NCBI GenBank assembly: GCA_028714535.1
Contig: JAQTME010000003.1
Span: 1-64,000, forward strand
Reading direction: 5' to 3'
Source of the DNA: Candidatus Iainarchaeum sp.
Lineage (GTDB): Archaea > Micrarchaeota > Micrarchaeia > Anstonellales > Bilamarchaeaceae
DNA: 64,000 nucleotides
Part shown: positions 43,537 to 51,745 of the stretch, in pieces
How the letters are laid out: each line of letters begins with the position of its first letter
Numbering within the stretch: the first letter of the stretch is position 1
Position numbers and translations under genes: made by a program
Notes under the pieces: model-generated
Seen by the model: the letters and a program-made list of their open reading frames with translations, nothing else
Database searches by the model: none
Told to the model about the DNA's origin: nothing

Positions 43537-44568
43537 ATGCGATTCCTGAAGGTGCCCCGGAAAGACGGCGAGAGAACGCGCCAGGAACTGATGACAGCCG
43601 GAGCGCTGGACAACGGATACCCGATATCCAGCGAGGCCGGGTTCGTCTATCTTCCTCTCGTTTCAGGCGCAAAGCTCCCCACATCCGCGTCAAAGTTCGA
43701 AACCGTGGAGCGTGAGGCAGAACGGCGCGAAAGCCCGCCGAAAAAGCTCGCGGACGCGCTTTCAGGCCTGCTGACGGAAGCGGAACGCGGCGCGCTCATC
43801 GCCTCCTTCGACATAATAGGCGATATAGCAATCGTTGAAATCCCAGAAGGGCTCGAACCCAGGGAGAAGGAGATCGGAGAGGCGCTCCTCAGGGTGCACA
43901 ACAACGTGAAGACCGTGCTGAAGAAGCTCGGCCCGATGGAGGGCGAGTTCAGGGTGAGGAAGCTCGGCTTCCTGGCAGGCGAGAACAAAACCGAGACGAC
44001 CTACCGCGAGAACGGGGTGCCAATGAAACTCGACGTCGCGAAGGTCTATTTCTCCGTGCGCCTGGCAAGCGAGCGGAAACGCATCGCCGAATTGGTGAAG
44101 CCAGGCGAGCGGGTCCTGGTGCTGTTCGCAGGCGTAGGGCCGTTCGCGCTCGCCATCGCGAAAAAGCGGCCTGATGCGCGCATCGTAGCGGTGGAGATAA
44201 ACCCAGAGGCGGTCCGCTATATGAAGGAGAACATCGCGCTCAACAAATTCGATAATATCGAGCCTGTGGAGGGCGACGCGCGGGCCGTGCCGCTTCAGGC
44301 AGGGTCGTTCGACCGCGTCATCATGCCATTGCCCAAGAGCGCAGAGGAGTTCCTGGACGTCGCCTTCGCTGCGGTCAAAGATGGCGGCATGGTGCACTTC
44401 TACACGCTCGCCGATGCGAACGACCCGTTCGGCGAGGCGCTGGAAAAGGCCGAGCTCAAGGCGGAAAAGGCAGGCGTATCCGTGGAAATAGGGTCGCAGC
44501 GCATCGTCAGGCCGTATTCTCCGCTCATAGTGCAGGTAGTCCTTGACCTCGAAGTGCGGAAAACCTAG
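43537..44568 (+). CDS. trm5: tRNA (guanine37-N1)-methyltransferase Trm5
   Basis: 343 residues. An N-terminal D1/D2 part contains FDIIGDIAIVEIPEGL and the C-terminal class I SAM-dependent domain has VLVLFAGVGPFALAIAKKRPDARIVAVEINPEAVRYMKEN and DRVIMPLPKSAEEFLD (NPPY-like position). It methylates G37 next to the anticodon of tRNAs such as Leu and Pro, preventing frameshifts. It is in an operon with leuS. Start ATG 43537. Confidence 0.92.
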   Translation: MRFLKVPRKDGERTRQELMTAGALDNGYPISSEAGFVYLPLVSGAKLPTSASKFETVEREAERRESPPKKLADALSGLLTEAERGALIASFDIIGDIAIVEIPEGLEPREKEIGEALLRVHNNVKTVLKKLGPMEGEFRVRKLGFLAGENKTETTYRENGVPMKLDVAKVYFSVRLASERKRIAELVKPGERVLVLFAGVGPFALAIAKKRPDARIVAVEINPEAVRYMKENIALNKFDNIEPVEGDARAVPLQAGSFDRVIMPLPKSAEEFLDVAFAAVKDGGMVHFYTLADANDPFGEALEKAELKAEKAGVSVEIGSQRIVRPYSPLIVQVVLDLEVRKT

Positions 44569-44574
44569 CGCTAG

Positions 44575-45102
44575 TCATTCCTGCTTCGTTTCCAGTCCTA
44601 TGTGCCGCTTCAACACGTCCAGCATCAGCTGGTCTGTGAGTCCTGTGAACTCCTTCCTCTTATTTTCGGGAATCAAGTCCCGCAGGTCCTTGAATATGGC
44701 AACGTTAAGCCCTGTCGCGATGTATTTTCTGAAATACAAATCCGTGGCGTCGGCCGCGATGCCCAATTCTCCAACCCTTGCGCTTATGAACCGCCTTACC
44801 GCCTCGTCCTGCCCGTACAATGCAATCATTATCTGTCCGACAAGCTGGTGATAGCCCGCGCCATAGCCGCCCTGCCTGGCCATCGCACCCCTGAACTCGC
44901 CGGGGGTTGATGCCTCGATGAATAGGGCAAGATACCTGTCTACGTGCTGCTTGTTTGCCGCGCTGACAAGCGGAAGCAGTTTTTCCCTCGCTGCAGCTAG
45001 CCGCGCGTCATTCCTGCCCTGGCCGCCCTTCGCATGCATGGCGCTGCGTATCTGCATTTTTTGGCCCTGCGGCGGCCCTTGACCTGATGTCAATATCTGC
45101 AT
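44575..45102 (-). CDS. hypothetical helical protein, unknown
   Basis: 175 residues, nearly all predicted helix, without signal peptide, TM helix or Cys. A Gln/Gly-rich N-terminus (GQGPPQGQKMQ) is followed by a compact region rich in Ala, Leu, Arg and Tyr. I do not recognise a family. It lies 39 nt after the presenilin-like gene on the same strand, so it is probably the last gene of the mcm operon. The ATG at 45102 is the longest start; an inner Met at residue 16 or 22 is also possible. Confidence 0.55.
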   Translation of the reverse strand: MQILTSGQGPPQGQKMQIRSAMHAKGGQGRNDARLAAAREKLLPLVSAANKQHVDRYLALFIEASTPGEFRGAMARQGGYGAGYHQLVGQIMIALYGQDEAVRRFISARVGELGIAADATDLYFRKYIATGLNVAIFKDLRDLIPENKRKEFTGLTDQLMLDVLKRHIGLETKQE

Positions 45103-45141
45103 GACCCTGTTTTCCCAGAAATAGCCTCTTCAACGTATGTA

Positions 45142-45981
45142 TCAGTAAGCGCCGAGCAGGAAGCCGAGCGCCAGGAAGGCCAGCATGCCAAGGACTATGG
45201 GCGGGAGCGCGGGCAGGACCATCTTCTTCTTCCATACCAGGAACAGGAACAGGCCGAGCGCGACAACGCCGCCCACGAAGACGAAGGCGGTGGCGACGGG
45301 ATTGAACGTGAGCGCTGACACCTCCAGCATTATGGGCGCCACCATGTCGCCGGTGCCCAGGTCCACCCTCTGCTCCCTCTCGCCAGGGGCCGGAGGCGGC
45401 GCCCTGGCCGTGACCGTGAATGCGAGGTCCTTCTGCACCACGAAATCGGCCATCTCCACCATGTGCTTGGTCATGAAGACGGAGAGGTAGTCATACACCG
45501 AGAGCAGCACCAGGAACAGGACCACAGGGAACAGCCCGAGGGAGATGCCGAATATCACGCCGACGCCTGCCGTGGCCATTATGGCCGCGCTGTTCTTCAG
45601 CGCCGGCCTGAATGCCTTCGCCGCGGAGAATGCGAGCCCCATGAGGATGCCCAGGGCCGTGCTTTCGGCGTATCCCATGGCCAGCCTGAGGAAGGCGTAG
45701 AACACAACCGAGCTGGCGGTTGCTATCATGACGAATTCCAGCACCCTGAAGACCATGACGTGCAGCCTGAAGAGGCGTATGAGGAGCACCATCACCACCG
45801 CGCCGAGCAGCATGTATGTTATGAAGAACAGGGCGTTGAAGGGGTTCTCAGCGTCCCCTGTCACGACCAGGCTGGTCACGTACGGGTTTTTCGTGATGTC
45901 GAACAATATCGTTATCCCTGTGAATATGCCCAGCAATTGCGCTATTATGAAAAAGGCCAGTATGGCAGTTATCATCCTCAT
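45142..45981 (-). CDS. presenilin/signal-peptide-peptidase-like intramembrane aspartyl protease
   Basis: 279 residues, about nine TM helices. The two catalytic Asp are in VYDYLSVF (Asp164, YD motif) and LGTGDMV (Asp212, GxGD motif), and the LPALP motif (PAL, about 257-259) is present near the C-terminus, so the active site is complete. The hydrophilic loop between the Asp helices carries a Pro-rich stretch. The family cuts peptides inside the membrane; archaeal substrates are unknown, perhaps signal peptides together with SppA. It begins immediately after the mcm stop. Confidence 0.9.
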   Translation of the reverse strand: MRMITAILAFFIIAQLLGIFTGITILFDITKNPYVTSLVVTGDAENPFNALFFITYMLLGAVVMVLLIRLFRLHVMVFRVLEFVMIATASSVVFYAFLRLAMGYAESTALGILMGLAFSAAKAFRPALKNSAAIMATAGVGVIFGISLGLFPVVLFLVLLSVYDYLSVFMTKHMVEMADFVVQKDLAFTVTARAPPPAPGEREQRVDLGTGDMVAPIMLEVSALTFNPVATAFVFVGGVVALGLFLFLVWKKKMVLPALPPIVLGMLAFLALGFLLGAY

Positions 45982-48018
45982 TCATTCACCGGCTATCTTG
46001 ACGTGACCATGCGCCTTTTCGTACAGCGTCCCCTTGCGGAGCAGCTCGGTGAGGATGCGCCGTGCCGTGGGCTCGTCTATGGCATAGGATTTGGCGCTCT
46101 CGACAATCTCCTCGAGGTCCGCCATGTCGTTCTTCCTGAGAATCTCCTTGACGATCTCCATTATCGTATCGACCTTCTCCATCCTGTCCCTTTCCGACTT
46201 GGGCTTGCCCGTGGCCACCGTGTCTATGTCGAACACGCCGGTCTGCTTGTCCGTCATGATCTTCCTCATGACGTCCTTGAAGAGGTCTATGGCCACCACG
46301 GCGTCGCTTTCCTCGACCTTTTCGCTCAGCCTCATCTTGGCATTTGCCTCGGCGAGCCTGACAAGGCCCTCCAGGTACCTGGGCGTTATGGCCACGGAGC
46401 CCGTGTCCTTGCCCATGCGCCTCAGCTCGACGTAGAAGTCCTTTATCCTTGTCGATGCGTCCTGCTGGAGCTTCGGGGATATCTTCCTCCTCGCGTAGGC
46501 GATGTATTTCCTGAGCAGGTCCTTGTCGAAGGACTCCTCCTCTATCTTCTCGTTGCCCATGTGCGTGGACAGTATGCGCTCCGCCAGCTTCGCGTCCTTT
46601 TCCTCGTCCAGCACGTCCACTATGGGGAATATGAGGTCGAACCTCGAGAGCAGCGTCGGCGGGACGTCGAACTGGTCCGCCAGGTTCTTGTTCTGGTCGA
46701 ACCTCCCGTATTTGGGGTTCGCCGCTGCGAGTATGGCCGTCTTGGTGTGGAACTTCGCGACGATGCCTGCCTTGGCGACGCTGATGGTCTGGCTTTCCAT
46801 CGCCTCGTGAAGCGCGGCGCGGTCCTCCTCCTCTATCTTGTCGAATTCGTCCACCTGTGCGGTGCCGCCGCTCGCGAGGACGAGCGCGCCTGCCTTTAGC
46901 GTCCATCCGCCCTCGCCCAGTTCGTCCTTCTCCGCCGACACGGTCAGGCCGGCGCCTGACACGGATTTTCCGCTGACATAGATGCTTTTCGGCGCAATCT
47001 CCGAAACACTCTGCAGGAAACGGCTTTTTGCCAGGCCTGGGTCGCCGATGAGCAGGATGTGGATGTCGTCGCGTATGGCAGCGCCGCCGCGCATGGTCTT
47101 GCCGCGCGTCCCCCCGAAGAGCTGGAGCGCCAGCGCCTTCTTGACCTCGCTGTGGCCGTAGATCGAAGGCGCTATCGAATTGACGAGTATCTCGGTTATC
47201 TGCGGGTCCTTGGCAAGCTCCTGGAGCCTGCGCTCGTCCTCCCGTGTGATCTCGACCTCTTCGAAGTCCTTCCTCAGGCTCCTGTAGCTGTTGATCTCAA
47301 CGTAGCGGCTGTATACGAGCTCCTGCTTCTGCCTCGCCTTCATTGGCTGCTTGAGCCTGAGCGTGCCTGCTATCTCGATGTTGTCTCCCGGCGCGATCTT
47401 GTTGACAAGGTCGTCCTCCAGGAGGAGCTCTATGTGCGCTGCCGGGGCGCCGCCCCTCACGCGCTCGAGGAGCTCCTGCACCTCGGCCCGTTGTATGTCT
47501 ATGAACGTGCTGTCGTCCTCCACCTGCTTCAGGGCGAATTTCTTGCAGCTGTCGCACCTCTTGGGCGGGGTGAAGTTCTTGCCCACGTATATCTTCATCT
47601 CCGAATCGCACAGCTCGCACTTGTACACCGCCACCTTCACCCGGTGCATCATCTCAGCCCGCTTGGTGACGACGCATTTGAATGCCACGAGCTCGTTTAT
47701 GTTCTTGGAGCCTATCTGCTCTATGAGCGTCTCGCCTGCCGGCAGGTTGTCGAACCTGACATGCGGCGCGAACTTGGCGCCTGCAGCCACGATGTAATTG
47801 GACTGCGCTATCGCCTCCTCCGCGGCGGCTATCACCTGGTCGGGCGTGTGGATGAGCTTGTCCGCCAGTTCCGGGTCGAAGCTTTCCAGGGTGGCGTAGT
47901 CCACGGTGAGGCTGCGGCGCGTCGGGTAATTGCCAAGCAGGTCGTTTATCTTCTGTTTGTAGTTGCTGTCGAAGAACTCGTGGAACCGCTCTATTATCTG
48001 TGAAAGGTCAGCCGTCAT
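45982..48018 (-). CDS. mcm: replicative DNA helicase MCM
   Basis: 678 residues. The N-terminal DNA-binding domain has a zinc site (CELC...CDSC). The AAA+ core has Walker A GDPGLAKS, Walker B DEFDKI, sensor-1 AAANPKYGRF and the arginine finger LLSRFDLIFP. The C-terminal winged helix ends TARRILTELLRKGTLYEKAHGHVKIAGE. It unwinds DNA at the fork together with GINS (2409-2918). ATG 48018 is chosen; the in-frame extension upstream is not conserved. Confidence 0.97.
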   Translation of the reverse strand: MTADLSQIIERFHEFFDSNYKQKINDLLGNYPTRRSLTVDYATLESFDPELADKLIHTPDQVIAAAEEAIAQSNYIVAAGAKFAPHVRFDNLPAGETLIEQIGSKNINELVAFKCVVTKRAEMMHRVKVAVYKCELCDSEMKIYVGKNFTPPKRCDSCKKFALKQVEDDSTFIDIQRAEVQELLERVRGGAPAAHIELLLEDDLVNKIAPGDNIEIAGTLRLKQPMKARQKQELVYSRYVEINSYRSLRKDFEEVEITREDERRLQELAKDPQITEILVNSIAPSIYGHSEVKKALALQLFGGTRGKTMRGGAAIRDDIHILLIGDPGLAKSRFLQSVSEIAPKSIYVSGKSVSGAGLTVSAEKDELGEGGWTLKAGALVLASGGTAQVDEFDKIEEEDRAALHEAMESQTISVAKAGIVAKFHTKTAILAAANPKYGRFDQNKNLADQFDVPPTLLSRFDLIFPIVDVLDEEKDAKLAERILSTHMGNEKIEEESFDKDLLRKYIAYARRKISPKLQQDASTRIKDFYVELRRMGKDTGSVAITPRYLEGLVRLAEANAKMRLSEKVEESDAVVAIDLFKDVMRKIMTDKQTGVFDIDTVATGKPKSERDRMEKVDTIMEIVKEILRKNDMADLEEIVESAKSYAIDEPTARRILTELLRKGTLYEKAHGHVKIAGE

Positions 48019-48100
48019 AAAAACCACGTGAAAAAATAGTGGAAGTTTAGTATAATGGGATGGGGTTAAAAAGCCTGTCGCCACCCCATTTCCGCAACGG

Positions 48101-48802
48101 CTACTGGAGCATCATGCTCACGTTCTTGCGGTCTGAACTCAGCTCCGCAATTTCCACAAGCCGCGATGGCGAGAGCCCGGGCTTGCGTAAGGCCCCTGCC
48201 ATCTGGCCGAAGCCAAGCCCGAAATCGCTCCCGGTCCACAGGTTATTCGATATTATGGCGAGCTGGAATGCCGTTTCATACGTTATCCACCCGTTCCTGC
48301 ATGACGGGTTCTCGAGCATGGCCAGCGACAGGCCGCTTCCGAAGAGAGTACGTTTGCCATGGGTGCTGCGGTGTATGGTCATTTGGAAACTGTGAAACTT
48401 GTCCACGAGGTCCGCATCCGCCGTGAGAGACGCGTTGTCCAATGCCTTGACCACAGACAGGAATATCGCAGGGTAAGGCGATACGGCATCCAGCAAAGCG
48501 CTGAGCGTTTCCGGCCTGAGATCAGCTACCCCCCTATCAGGCCTGGTGGCCATGAACGTTGCTGCCTCGTGCAGCGTGTCAAACCCCCTCCCGGTCTCCG
48601 TTTTCGCAAGGGACACGGCAAGCCGCTGGAACTTAGTTTTGATTTCCGTTCCGCCGCCGTTCAGCTCGAATTTCTTCGCGAAAAATAGGTTCAGTTCGCA
48701 AAGCATCCTCCTTCTCCCGTTATGCGCCGGCACATCCTTCAGGGCGCTTCGCGGCGGTATCATTTTCAGAACGGTCCCCAGGCTGCTGGATGTGGTTCCC
48801 AT
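48101..48802 (-). CDS. hypothetical protein, unknown
   Basis: 233 residues, mostly helical. Codon use resembles its neighbours less closely than the ribosomal genes do. Recognisable text includes FDTLHEAATFMATRPD, LSALLDAVSPYPAIFLSVVKALDNA and LVEIAELSSDRKNVS, which suggests alpha-solenoid helical repeats, but no named family. No signal peptide or TM helix. The TATA ATCATATAAACC at about 48823-48834 lies 25 nt upstream, so it is leaderless. Confidence 0.55.
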   Translation of the reverse strand: MGTTSSSLGTVLKMIPPRSALKDVPAHNGRRRMLCELNLFFAKKFELNGGGTEIKTKFQRLAVSLAKTETGRGFDTLHEAATFMATRPDRGVADLRPETLSALLDAVSPYPAIFLSVVKALDNASLTADADLVDKFHSFQMTIHRSTHGKRTLFGSGLSLAMLENPSCRNGWITYETAFQLAIISNNLWTGSDFGLGFGQMAGALRKPGLSPSRLVEIAELSSDRKNVSMMLQ

Positions 48803-48857
48803 GTTGCAACTGTTGTGCGAAAAGGTTTATATGATATTGTGTTATGTAGCGGAAAAT

Positions 48858-49057
48858 ACGGCACCTGCCGTGGGCTTCTCCATGGAAATGAATATGCCCG
48901 CGCCGGTTGCCCGGCGTCGGGTCTGGTGAGAGGCGTTTTCATTGATTGGAATTTCGAGCGCTATCCGCTCTCATTCCAATGCAGACAAATTCTTGCTAAA
49001 ATTTGTCACGCCTTAGCATTATTGCCGGAGGCCGCCTCGAATCCCCATTCCTCCGGC
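48858..49057. other. cluster of five consecutive hairpins, ncRNA or element remnant
   Basis: This gene gap (48803-49094) holds five perfect or near-perfect inverted repeats in a row. They are ACGGC/GCCGT (48858-48871), CGCCGG/CCGGCG (48901-48916), ATTGGAAT/ATTCCAAT (48945-48980, with an inner GAGCG/CGCTC), GACAAATT/AATTTGTC (48984-49007) and GCCGGAGG/CCTCCGGC (49024-49057). A TATA-like TTTATATG at 48826-48833 could drive plus-strand transcription. No protein frame is convincing on either strand. The strand and function are unknown. Confidence 0.4.
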
Positions 49058-49094
49058 ATGTCCCTGCCGATTGCCGAAAAAGCAGACCACGGCA

Positions 49095-49310
49095 TCAGCA
49101 CGACCCCCGCGTGTGCTCCAGGATTTTCTGCTGCTCTATGACCATTGCGAGCAGCATCGACTCCAGAACCGTGAGCTTGCTCGCCCTGGCGCAGGCGGCT
49201 GCCCGCGTTTTGGCGAACTTCATGAGCCTGTCGAACGCCTGCTGGTCGTCCTCGGTCAGCGCGTTCCTGTACTGCTCCAGCGAGCCTATCTTTTCCGCGA
49301 TTTCTTCCAT
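49095..49310 (-). CDS. small helical protein, unknown
   Basis: 71 residues (MEEIAEKIGSLEQYRNALTEDDQQAFDRLMKF...) predicted all-helical, ending HTRGSC. GGTGA lies 4 nt before ATG 49310. It has its own promoter (see 49407-49420) and a leader with two GC-rich hairpins, so it is probably real despite its size. I do not recognise it; a small regulatory or antitoxin-like role is only a guess. Confidence 0.5.
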   Translation of the reverse strand: MEEIAEKIGSLEQYRNALTEDDQQAFDRLMKFAKTRAAACARASKLTVLESMLLAMVIEQQKILEHTRGSC

Positions 49311-49332
49311 ATGGTCACCTCGTGAATATTGC

Positions 49333-49420
49333 AGGGCCGTAAGGCCCCAAGCATTTCGAGTCCGGGGAGGGTCCCCGACTGGTCGCAAGAGAAGACCTGC
49401 TTCTGGTTCTTTATAAAGAA
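49333..49420 (-). promoter_or_regulatory. palindromic TATA and structured leader of the 71-residue protein
   Basis: TTCTTTATAAAGAA (49407-49420) is a perfect 14-bp palindrome containing a TATA box. About 25 nt downstream on the minus strand a leader of about 75 nt begins. It holds two strong hairpins: CGGGGA/TCCCCG with a 3-nt loop (near 49362-49376) and GGGCC/GGCCC with a GTAA or TTAC tetraloop (near 49333-49347). They precede the GGTGA of the small gene. Confidence 0.4.
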
Positions 49421-49514
49421 ACGCCGGCACACCTCATTTCCTAGGGCCCGCGGGCGGATTGTGGTCCGGGCTGGGCGCGGAAACCGCTTAAAATCTTCCC
49501 GTGGTAACCCCTGC

Positions 49515-49766
49515 ATGGCGATTTACGTAGAAGTCGGTGCCCTGCTGGCTGCATTCTTCCTGCTCTTCCTGCTAATCAAGTTCCTCAAGCACCCCGGGCT
49601 GGTGATAGCGAACTCCATCACCGGAATAATCATATTTTTCGTGCTGAACCTCTTCTTCGGGCTCGGCATACCCATAAGCGTGTTCTCCGTGGGCCTGGTG
49701 GCGCTCGGCGGCCTGGCAGGCGTCATGCTCGTCATCCTGCTGCACTTCCTGGGCCTCGGCTTCTGA
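49515..49766 (+). CDS. BofA-like small membrane protein
   Basis: 83 residues with two to three TM helices: MAIYVEVGALLAAFFLLFLLIKFLKHP, then LVIANSITGIIIFFVLNLFFGLGIPI and a Gly-rich last helix. The KHPG-x-VIANSITGII pattern matches the archaeal members of the pro-sigmaK processing inhibitor BofA family, whose archaeal role is unknown. It is leaderless: CGCTTAAAATC lies about 25 nt before ATG 49515. Confidence 0.75.
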   Translation: MAIYVEVGALLAAFFLLFLLIKFLKHPGLVIANSITGIIIFFVLNLFFGLGIPISVFSVGLVALGGLAGVMLVILLHFLGLGF

Positions 49767-49811
49767 TTTTTTAAAGCGATGGGGCGCTATCTATATCCTC
49801 AGGTGTTTTTC

Positions 49812-49973
49812 ATGGCTGACGAGAAGAAGTGCATGGTCTGCGGGACGAGCGAATCCAAAAAATGGATAGAGCGGAAGAACATAATCGGGCAGAAGGCCTA
49901 TTTCTGCAGCCCGAAGTGCTACCAGGAATACAAGAAGAAGGGCGAAGCATCAGGCGTGTGCGAGTTCTGCTAG
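49812..49973 (+). CDS. small TRASH-like zinc protein
   Basis: 53 residues with CMVCG (residues 7-11), FCSPKCYQEY and a terminal CEFC, forming one or two treble-clef metal sites. The FCSxKCYxEY pattern is that of TRASH/YHS-like metal-sensing modules. ATG 49812 lies 5-6 nt after AGGTG. It is convergent with a ZIP metal transporter and shares a 4-bp 3' overlap with it, which makes a metal-related role attractive but unproven. Confidence 0.7.
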   Translation: MADEKKCMVCGTSESKKWIERKNIIGQKAYFCSPKCYQEYKKKGEASGVCEFC

Positions 49974-50710
49974 CCGCCCAGGTGGTTTATCAGGAACCAC
50001 ATCAGCAGTATGCCGAAGAACATCATGGCCAGCTGCATGACCGATTTGACCGTCTGCTCCTCCTTGTGGAGTTCTGGGAGGAGGTCAGTGCCCGCGATGT
50101 AGAGGAAGCCGCCGGCCGTGAACGCGAGGCCGTATGCCTCCAGGTTGTTCACATACCCTGCCAGGAAGTAGAACCCCAGCGCCCCCGCGATGGCAGTCAA
50201 TGCGCTCAGCAGGTTGAACAGCAGCGCCTTTGTCTTCGAGAAGCCGGCATAGAGGAGCAGGCTGAAGTCGCTCAGTTCCTGCGGTATCTCGTGCAGTATT
50301 ATCGCGAGCGTGGTGGCTATGCCTATCTGCGGCGCTGTCATGAAGCTGGCCGCTATGGCCACGCCGTCGAAGAAATTGTGCACCCCGTCCCCGATGAGGA
50401 CCAGGTATCCTATCGGCTTCTCATGCACATGGTGGTCGTGGTGCTCGTGGTGCCAGTGGACGAGCCGCTCCATTATGAAGAACGCCATCATGCCGGCGAG
50501 GGCGAAGGTGAAGACGGTCCCGCTCTCCATCTTGTCTATGGCCTCGGGGAACAGGTCGAAAAAAGCCGCGGCGAGCAGCGAGCCGGTGGCGAAGCTGAGT
50601 ATCATGAATACGAGCGTGTCCAGAATCTCTTTCTTCAGCGATATCAGGACGACGCCGACCAGCGAGATGAGGCTCACAACGACAGTGGCCAGGATTATCT
50701 CCAGCAGCAT
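49970..50710 (-). CDS. ZIP-family metal (zinc) transporter
   Basis: 246 residues, eight TM helices. The helix IV and V metal motifs HNFFDGVAIAASF and HEIPQELSDFS are intact. A His-rich cytoplasmic loop (HWHHEHHDHHVHEK) between helices III and IV probably binds zinc. It imports divalent metals. TATA-driven and leaderless (AT-rich GATTTAATAACC about 25 nt upstream). Confidence 0.92.
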   Translation of the reverse strand: MLLEIILATVVVSLISLVGVVLISLKKEILDTLVFMILSFATGSLLAAAFFDLFPEAIDKMESGTVFTFALAGMMAFFIMERLVHWHHEHHDHHVHEKPIGYLVLIGDGVHNFFDGVAIAASFMTAPQIGIATTLAIILHEIPQELSDFSLLLYAGFSKTKALLFNLLSALTAIAGALGFYFLAGYVNNLEAYGLAFTAGGFLYIAGTDLLPELHKEEQTVKSVMQLAMMFFGILLMWFLINHLGG

Positions 50711-50830
50711 AAGCTGGAATTCTGATGGAACGGTTATTAAATCGCACCGCCCTGCCATGTTCAGGCGGCTGTTTTCCCGTCGTTGCGGTTCTGCATAAGC
50801 CTTTTAAACCCGCCCCAGCATTTATGTTCT

Positions 50831-50954
50831 GCTATTTGTGGCTTGTCATGACCTGCCCAGCAGGCCATCCGGGCCATATGCGCAGCCGTTTCTCACGAGC
50901 CGCGAAGCGGCGAGTCGAGAAAATAAAACCGATGACAGGAATCGAGGTGTAAAA
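50831..50954 (+). promoter_or_regulatory. L7Ae mRNA leader with hairpins and kink-turn-like element over the RBS
   Basis: TATA CTTTTAAACC at 50801-50810 predicts a leader of about 120 nt. It contains GGCC/GGCC and GCCGC-GAA-GCGGC hairpins. Just before the start, ACC (50928-50930) could pair with GGT (50946-50948). Between them GAT-GA on one side and C-GA on the other allow two sheared G-A pairs, the core of an L7Ae-binding kink-turn or kink-loop. This element would cover the GAGGTG ribosome-binding site. L7Ae autoregulation through such leader elements is known in archaea; the match here is partial. Confidence 0.4.
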
Positions 50955-51323
50955 ATGGGATACATAGACTTTGAGGTGCCAAAGGAACTGGTGCCGCAGA
51001 TTTTGGAAATGCTTTCGGTCGCCAAGGATGCGGGCAAGGTCAAGAAGGGGATAAACGAGGCCACCAAGTCCATAGAGCGGAAAACCGCGCAATTCGTCGT
51101 GGTCGCAGGCGATGTCACCCCCGAAGAGGTCGTGATACACCTGCCGATGCTCTGCAAGGAGTACGGGGTGCCCTACGCGTTCGTGCCCACCAAGAAGGAC
51201 CTCGGAAGCGCGGTCGGCATAGACGTCGGCACGTCAGCAGTCGCGGTCGAGAACGCCGGCGGCGCCACGGAGAAGCTCCAGGACATCATAAAGAAGCTCC
51301 CGAAGCACGAGAAGAAGAAGTGA
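50955..51323 (+). CDS. rpl7ae: 50S ribosomal protein L7Ae (kink-turn binding)
   Basis: 122 residues: [60 protein letters not shown]... and [15 protein letters not shown], the complete L7Ae fold including the GxNEATKxIERG-type RNA-binding loop. It binds kink-turns in rRNA and in C/D and H/ACA guide RNAs. ATG 50955 follows GAGGTG. It is the first gene of the L7Ae-S28e-L24e-Ndk operon. Confidence 0.96.
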   Translation: MGYIDFEVPKELVPQILEMLSVAKDAGKVKKGINEATKSIERKTAQFVVVAGDVTPEEVVIHLPMLCKEYGVPYAFVPTKKDLGSAVGIDVGTSAVAVENAGGATEKLQDIIKKLPKHEKKK

Positions 51324-51328
51324 TTTGG

Positions 51329-51538
51329 ATGGGAGACGAAGGTTATCCGGCGGAAATCGTCGAGGTGCGCGCCAAGACGGGCGTGTACGGCGAGATCTAC
51401 CAGGTCCTGTGCAAGGTCCTCGAAGGGCCTGATGCAGGCAGGGTCATACTCAGGAACATCAAGGGCCCGGTCAGGAAGGGCATGATAGTCATCCTGCTTG
51501 ACACCGACAGGGAAGCCAAGGAGATAAAGGCAAGGTGA
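51329..51538 (+). CDS. rps28e: 30S ribosomal protein S28e
   Basis: 69 residues: an OB-fold protein with [45 protein letters not shown] and the usual C-terminal tail [17 protein letters not shown] 51329 lies 5 nt after a GTGA overlapping the rpl7ae stop. The order L7Ae-S28e-L24e-Ndk is a standard archaeal operon. Confidence 0.96.
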   Translation: MGDEGYPAEIVEVRAKTGVYGEIYQVLCKVLEGPDAGRVILRNIKGPVRKGMIVILLDTDREAKEIKAR

Positions 51539-51542
51539 AGAC

Positions 51543-51740
51543 ATGACGAACTGCTCGTTTTGCGACAGCTCAATTTCCAAGGGCACCGGCATGATTTACG
51601 TCAAGAAGGACGGCACGCTCTACTGGTTCTGCTCCAGCAAGTGCAGGAAGAACAGCCTCGGCCTCTCAAGGGAGGGGCGCAGGCAGAAGTGGACCCCTGC
51701 GGCACGCAAGTTCAAGGCCGGTATGGCCAGGAAGAAGTGA
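51543..51740 (+). CDS. rpl24e: 50S ribosomal protein L24e
   Basis: 65 residues with the zinc site CSFCDSSI...FCSSKCRKN and the C-terminal WTPAARKFKAG typical of archaeal L24e. GGTGA at 51534-51538 lies 4 nt before the ATG. Same operon. Confidence 0.95.
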   Translation: MTNCSFCDSSISKGTGMIYVKKDGTLYWFCSSKCRKNSLGLSREGRRQKWTPAARKFKAGMARKK

Positions 51741-51745
51741 TGCCG

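Noticed and set aside
48930..49060. tRNA with a long variable arm
   Set aside because: A GCCGGAG/CTCCGGC acceptor-like pair and a TCGAATCCCC T-loop-like stretch exist, but T stem, anticodon arm and D arm cannot be built in register.
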